64,000 nt of DNA from Polytrichum commune. Taxonomy: Eukaryota > Streptophyta > Polytrichopsida > Polytrichales > Polytrichaceae. The position numbers and the translations under genes were made by a program. The notes below the pieces were generated by a model. It was not told the origin of the DNA. It saw nothing but the letters and a program-made list of their open reading frames with translations, and searched no databases. Every line of letters starts with the position of its first letter. The first letter of the stretch is position 1. Location: assembly GCA_950295325.1 (NCBI GenBank), contig OX485806.1:1924001-1988000 (forward strand), read 5' to 3'. Shown in pieces: positions 59,251-64,000 of the stretch.

Positions 59251-60243
59251 GAGGATCTAGAAAGTGCACTAAAGTGTGCTTTTAAACAACAGCAAAGAGT
59301 TAACCCTGCATTAAGGGTCAATACAGATATACAGGTGTGTTGTCTTTGTTTTGATATATTTTGTTACATCTACTTTACTAGTGTGCTTCAGTCACAAAAT
59401 CCGCATGTATTCTCAGTAGCTGCATCAATCAATTCCTATCCTTTTGATGCTATTTGTGGGTTTTCCTACTATTGATCACTACAATGAAGCTCCCATGTAT
59501 ATAGTAGACGTTGAACCAAGAGTATCTGGACACTATGTCTTTCACCCAAGTCAACTTCTTTTGAAGCTAAATGTGGCTGGCCAGGCTAACTTAGTGTTTT
59601 AGGAACTAGACTGGATTGTATGTGGATTCGATCCTTGCTATTTGATACTGGCCAAACCCTTAGCCCATCATTTGTTTCTCTTTGTCATCGTCTTTGCATT
59701 CAATTTGCATTTGAGAGCCTGTCTTGAAGAATATATATTGGTTTCGTCTGGCAGGTGGGCAGCTTTGAGGATGTTTTGAGGATGGAGGTACATTTGCCAC
59801 TCTGTTATGATGAAAGTCATATTTGTGTGTGTAGACCACTTCTTACTTCCAATTGTCTTTTTATGTAGTGGGCCCTGACAGACTAGAGTAGAATATATGA
59901 GAAATGGTTATAGGGATAATATTGAAATTATCTCCAAGTTATGGTTTCAAACCATCAAAGTGACAGTGATATATGTGACATTGTTATACTCAAAGATATG
60001 TATTTCCTGTGCCTGCGCATGTCCGTAGTATTGCAAGATGTTTCAATATGTTGGAAAGAAAATGTTAGGATGTTGACATATCGGGCCTCCACAAGCTTTA
60101 TTTAAAGTTTCTGAAGGTTCTGCATTTTCAAGTAGAGTAATTTCAAATTATGCTGGAATCGTGGGTAAACCCATAATTTTTTTGGTTTGTGCAGAGCAAT
60201 GAGGAGGAGACAGGCTGGGGTGATATAGTTTTCATTCCACCTG
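59251..60243 (+). CDS. Possible chain of three small exons of an unknown gene
   Basis: Three AG...GT bounded blocks, open in a common phase: 59251-59334 (28 codons, EDLESALKCAFKQQQRVNPA...), 59755-59787 (11 codons, VGSFEDVLRME), 60195-60243 (SNEEETGWGDIVFIPP). Lengths of 84, 33 and 49 bp keep phase 0 up to the last. Composition looks coding, but I recognise no family and cannot place the start or end. It may be part of a larger or decayed gene. Confidence 0.3.
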
Positions 60244-62767
60244 GTATGGATGCTTTAAGTCATTTAGGGAAATCTCAAGCAACTGTGGTAGGGTAGGCTC
60301 CTTCATTTAAATGCACAATTTTTCTTGGACATCTACTGGATTGATGGGATCCCTTGTTTCAAGCCTCATGGTTGAGAATTTAGGTCAGTTGTGTGGAGAT
60401 GGAAATGTTAGATTCGCATGGTGTGGAGATTCCATTTTTTTGTATTTAGAGATGGTCAAATAATTGTCAGAGGTGTCTACTGTCCAGCATGATTAGATTG
60501 TGAATTTAAGTATTAAGTATCCTGATGAGGTAGGCATGCCTTATTAAAACATCAGTCTTGAATGCTTTTGAACACCCGTGTGCTTATTGAAGTATGGAAA
60601 GCACACAATTCTTTGAGTAAATTTACGAAGGACACTTTGAGAATTCAAAAGATGTTCAACTTGATTCCAAAATTTGAAAGCTCAAAATATGGTTAAAAAG
60701 ACAAAATGTAGAGGACAAATTTAGAGGCCTTTGTGCAGCTATTGCACACATCTCATGAAATAACCTACTTGCTGGTATTAAACTTTCTGATCAAGAGAAT
60801 TAATATCCTAATTGGAGCAGACCCCGGCCATTCTAACGCACCCTAGCATGAGAATCGGGTTTACAAACTACTCGCACAAATTTTCTGGTTGTTCATACTG
60901 AGGCTAATCGATCCTTTGAAGGACAAAGGGATCTAAGGGTAAATTCCAAACCTTGTTTTCATTTTCAAAATGGTTCGAAGAGGAGTTGCAGTTGCCCGAT
61001 CCTTTGAAGGAGAAAGGGACCTAAGGGTTAATTCCAATACTTGTTTCGTTTTCAAGATGGTTCGAAGAGGAGTTGGAGCTGCCATTGGCGTACTGTTTCA
61101 GTGAATGGAGTTTCTCCAACGGGTAAAGTAAGTCATGTCACCGTTCAAGATTATTACAATGTACACTCACTGATGTTCACATGATCAAAGGCACAGATAA
61201 ATTGGTAGCAAGTTTTCATTTATGCTGTTGATCGAGGAAAATTACCCATAGAGTATGAAAGTCGTGATGTGAATTTCTAAGCCACAAGTTTCACATTTTC
61301 TAGCTTTTGTCCTGCTGGAGCTGATCTCAGCAGTTCATATGTTGTTGTATCGTGCTTTGAGCCAGATCAAGTTATAATGCCTGTAGCTCTTAGTCCCCCT
61401 GCAGCCAGTACATAACGGAACAAATTTTACATTTACCTGTAACGGTGACACACACCAAAGAGATGGGTATGTCAAATAAATAATCGAAGGCCGAGATAGT
61501 ATCCCAGTTCACTAGATATACTAGTACTCCAATTCATTATCATATCAATGGTTGAATTGATGTGACCCTGAATAGAGAACCTTCAATCCTTAGAATATAC
61601 TTATAGATTATATGCAGAGGCTCGGCTTTTTTTGCTTGGGATCCAAATAGTGAGTGAACCTCCTCTCTAAGGAAATTTGCATTCAACAGAACAGTAAAGG
61701 CTAGTTTATATTTCCTCATATTTTTCTTGTACGCAGGTGTTTCATTTTCGAATCGTCAATTCTGAAACTGAAATGTATTGATTTTGATATCTACAGCATA
61801 ACATAATTTAATATTTCAAAGTATTTACAGCAGTCTAGGATGTGTCTGAAATGCATGAAGAGCATGTCCACTTAGGCTATGTGACTGTTATCCTATGTGC
61901 AATTTCATCCTATTTGGAAAGTATGGGCAAGCAATTCTTGAATTAGTTCTAGAATGGTATTACTGATTGAACATATGTACATTCAACTTTGTATGTGGAG
62001 CTTGCAGTGCTACCTAATTTCTGGCAAGCAGCAGGTAAGTGCATGTTGCCACACGTAGATAATCTGTTGTTTGCTCCTACTGTGAGACTAGAGAGGTCGA
62101 TTTGAGGGGTCATTACATACATATGATCATCCTATGACAACTGCAGGACTTTTAAGGTCTGCATATAAGCTAACAGGATGTTCTTGGAATGTTCTGGTAG
62201 TTGAGGATGTGAGTTGCCGTATTCATCCGTCAATCTATGAGGTGACCTCCACACAGGTGTAAATAAATGTCATTGGTGGACATAGATGACGAAGAGAGGT
62301 GAGATAGGTTTGGTGGAAACTTTGGTGATCAATTAGCTGAATTGCAGTGACTTGCTATACAATTATGTTGACAGGCTCATCCTGTACAATTTTGAGCTGC
62401 AGCTGCCAACCGCGCAACAATGCAGCAATCTAAGAAGTCTCATGTTTTGGACACTAAACTCGATATTTTGAGGACAAGTTCAATTTGATGCATATTTTGG
62501 TGAATTCGAAGTCAGTTGCTGTGAGTTGCTGATGGAGATGTGAACAACTGCTCTATGAAGTCGTAGAGGTCTTTTTACCAATTTCCGGTTACTTCTCTTT
62601 GTAAGTCACACAGTTATTTAGCTCATAAAGCTGCAAGTACATTCATCGTTATGTTTGATGCTTGACCAGGAATGTCCTCAGCCGTATTCACTGGACACCG
62701 AGTCTCCTACTATCCACCTAAGTAAAGAGGTCTTAGTCATCTGTTTTCTTGTGAAGGGGTTCATAAA
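60244..62767. other. Non-coding, includes one short tandem duplication
   Basis: An 88-bp duplication is annotated separately. No supported gene was recognised in the remaining stretch. Confidence 0.4.
60909..61083. repeat. Tandem duplication, 88-bp period, two units
   Basis: CGATCCTTTGAAGGACAAAG (60909) and CGATCCTTTGAAGGAGAAAG (60997) start two units. Both end with GGTTCGAAGAGGAGTTG. Divergence is about 10-15 percent by eye. Confidence 0.8.
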
Positions 62768-63733
62768 ATGGGAAACAACAAGAATAAACGACTATCTGCT
62801 GCCCAACGATGGGACTTGGTTGCAGAGAAAGCGGAACAACGTCTATATCGACAAGAAGATGAAGTTGAAAGGTACAGTTTCTCTTCTGCCATATACTCAC
62901 TCCCTTTGAATATCCAATTTATTTTGGCATTTCATGGTCTTTGTCATGTAAGCAAGTATTCAATAGTTTTGATGGTAACACTTCAACTCAAAATATTAAC
63001 AATATTACATTGTTTTATGCTCATTTGGTGTAGAGAAAAAACAAGAAATGATGACATACAATCCAAAAAACGGATGCGTGAGGAACAAAGAAAACAAAGT
63101 ATTGCTGAAAATGCTACCATTGTTGGAGTTGACAACCCCTATGAAAATAATCGTGTTCGGAGGTGGAGGAAGTGTGCCTCAATTGTAGAGGAGCTTGTGC
63201 ATCGACTAAACTCCCGGTCCACTGGGCTTACAGTCGTTGAGAAGAAAGATGTGCTCAGGCGGTTTGCAGAAGACGAACGAATCATAGGATTGCTTCCCAG
63301 TTTTATGAAGGAAACTAAAGCAACCGAAGAAAAACTAAAACTCGTGAGTAGTGTCCAACAAGCCTACAGCCAAATGGTGGCAAACAAATCCACTGAAAAT
63401 TCCATGTACAGAAATGCATTGCTATCAGCAGTTGCGTCCCCTACTAATGGTCCTAGTCAATTGTTCTTGGCACGCACCTTAAAAGCAACAAGACATGCTT
63501 TGAGGAAAGCTGTAGTTCGAAGGGCATACATTGATGATGTTGGCGAGAAATTTTGGGGCGGAATACCAAGAAAAACCAGAAATGACCGTGTTAGTGAAGA
63601 TGATCGACAAAAGATTGTGAGTTTTTGGGATACAGCAACAACAATCTCCCCTATATCGAAAGACATTCTATACCAAAGAACAGGACCGTGGCAGTTCAAT
63701 GAGCATCCGAAGCATTATCTTCAAGAATCTCAG
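62768..63733 (+). CDS. 5' part of an uncharacterised gene running off the window
   Basis: Exon 1 62768-62871 (ATG; basic MGNNKNKRLSAAQRWDLVAE), a 162-bp intron, exon 2 63034-63733 ending at donor CAG/GTTACT. The Arg codon is rebuilt at the junction. The intron is a multiple of three and has no stop, so retention would also keep the frame. Protein: basic N-terminus, a helical middle, then VSFWDTATTISPISKDI and EHPKHYLQESQ at the end of exon 2. That last block faintly resembles the segment preceding the core of DUF7869-type transposase-like proteins, from memory. If so, this gene could be the missing mover of the second cargo block. The continuation lies beyond 64000. Confidence 0.5.
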
Positions 63734-64000
63734 GTTACTCCCTAACTTGCCAATGAGTTCCTCGTTTACCCTCTTGTTGGACATCTACTTGAATGTTTGT
63801 GAATAGTGACCCTTCCAAAGTAGATACACCATGTGCATTTATTTGTTTCCACTTGCGGAATGAATAAATGCGTGTCATGCTAGACATAATATTGCTATCA
63901 ATTTCAAGCACTGTTTTTTCACTTACTTGTAATCAAGACGTTGCACTTGCACTTTATGATTGATTTCCTCACTTTCCATTTCAACATCTTACAGTCAATT
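63734..64000. other. Presumed intron at window end
   Basis: AT-rich sequence after the donor at 63734. I see no acceptor followed by a convincing exon before the window ends. Confidence 0.4.

Overview
This is nuclear DNA of a eukaryote, most probably a land plant and perhaps a seed-free one. Genes are split by GT-AG introns. There is a CRINKLY4-like plant receptor kinase, plant-type telomere repeats (CCCTAAA)n, and dense DNA transposons and MITEs. I cannot name the species. I found no rRNA, tRNA or bacterial-type features.

Layout. From 1 to 9.2 kb there is one multi-exon receptor-like kinase gene on the + strand: signal peptide, VWA-N/VWA, Cache-like region, membrane segment, non-RD kinase. 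Three copies of one MITE family lie in or near it. From 9.2 to 23.7 kb two small Cys-rich genes share an unrecognised repeated motif (H-x-C-x3-x-P-C-P-x-C). Between and around them are two hAT-type elements with perfect 8-bp target duplications, a MITE pair and another TIR element. From 23.7 to 50.1 kb lies a family of elements ending in CAGGGTTGTCTAT, each flanked by a perfect 8-bp duplication. There are three short copies (23738-25061, 46469-47615, 48231-48929) and one of 20.1 kb (25283-45379). Two short copies sit inside a decayed hAT transposase gene (46004-50106).

The 20.1-kb copy appears to be a short CAGGG element that received a second, nested insertion of about 19.2 kb (25716-44876). 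The inner insertion has its own inverted ends (AACACTATATTCG...) and a CCTA duplication. It carries a minus-strand gene of about 1,600 codons encoding a fusion of a ParB/DGQHR-like domain, an unknown conserved domain, a coiled-coil/acidic region and an FCP1-like HAD domain. It also carries a second small minus-strand gene, a plus-strand transposase-like gene (DUF7869-like), and about 30 copies of a palindrome built from TTTACGAACG and its reverse complement.

A diverged relative of this inner element begins at 50130 and reaches at least 57.6 kb. Its minus-strand genes have the same order and exon phases, but its palindrome is mostly TTTACGGACG plus reverse complement. The two halves of the palindrome have changed together and differ between elements. 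A ParB-like protein encoded beside element-specific palindromes in introns, upstream clusters and a tandem array is the best candidate here for an undescribed system, possibly a selfish element with its own site-recognition or partition-like machinery. That function is inference.

The right part (57.6-64 kb) is mostly non-coding. It holds a weak exon chain near 59.3-60.2 kb and the 5' part of an uncharacterised gene (62768 onward) that runs off the window.
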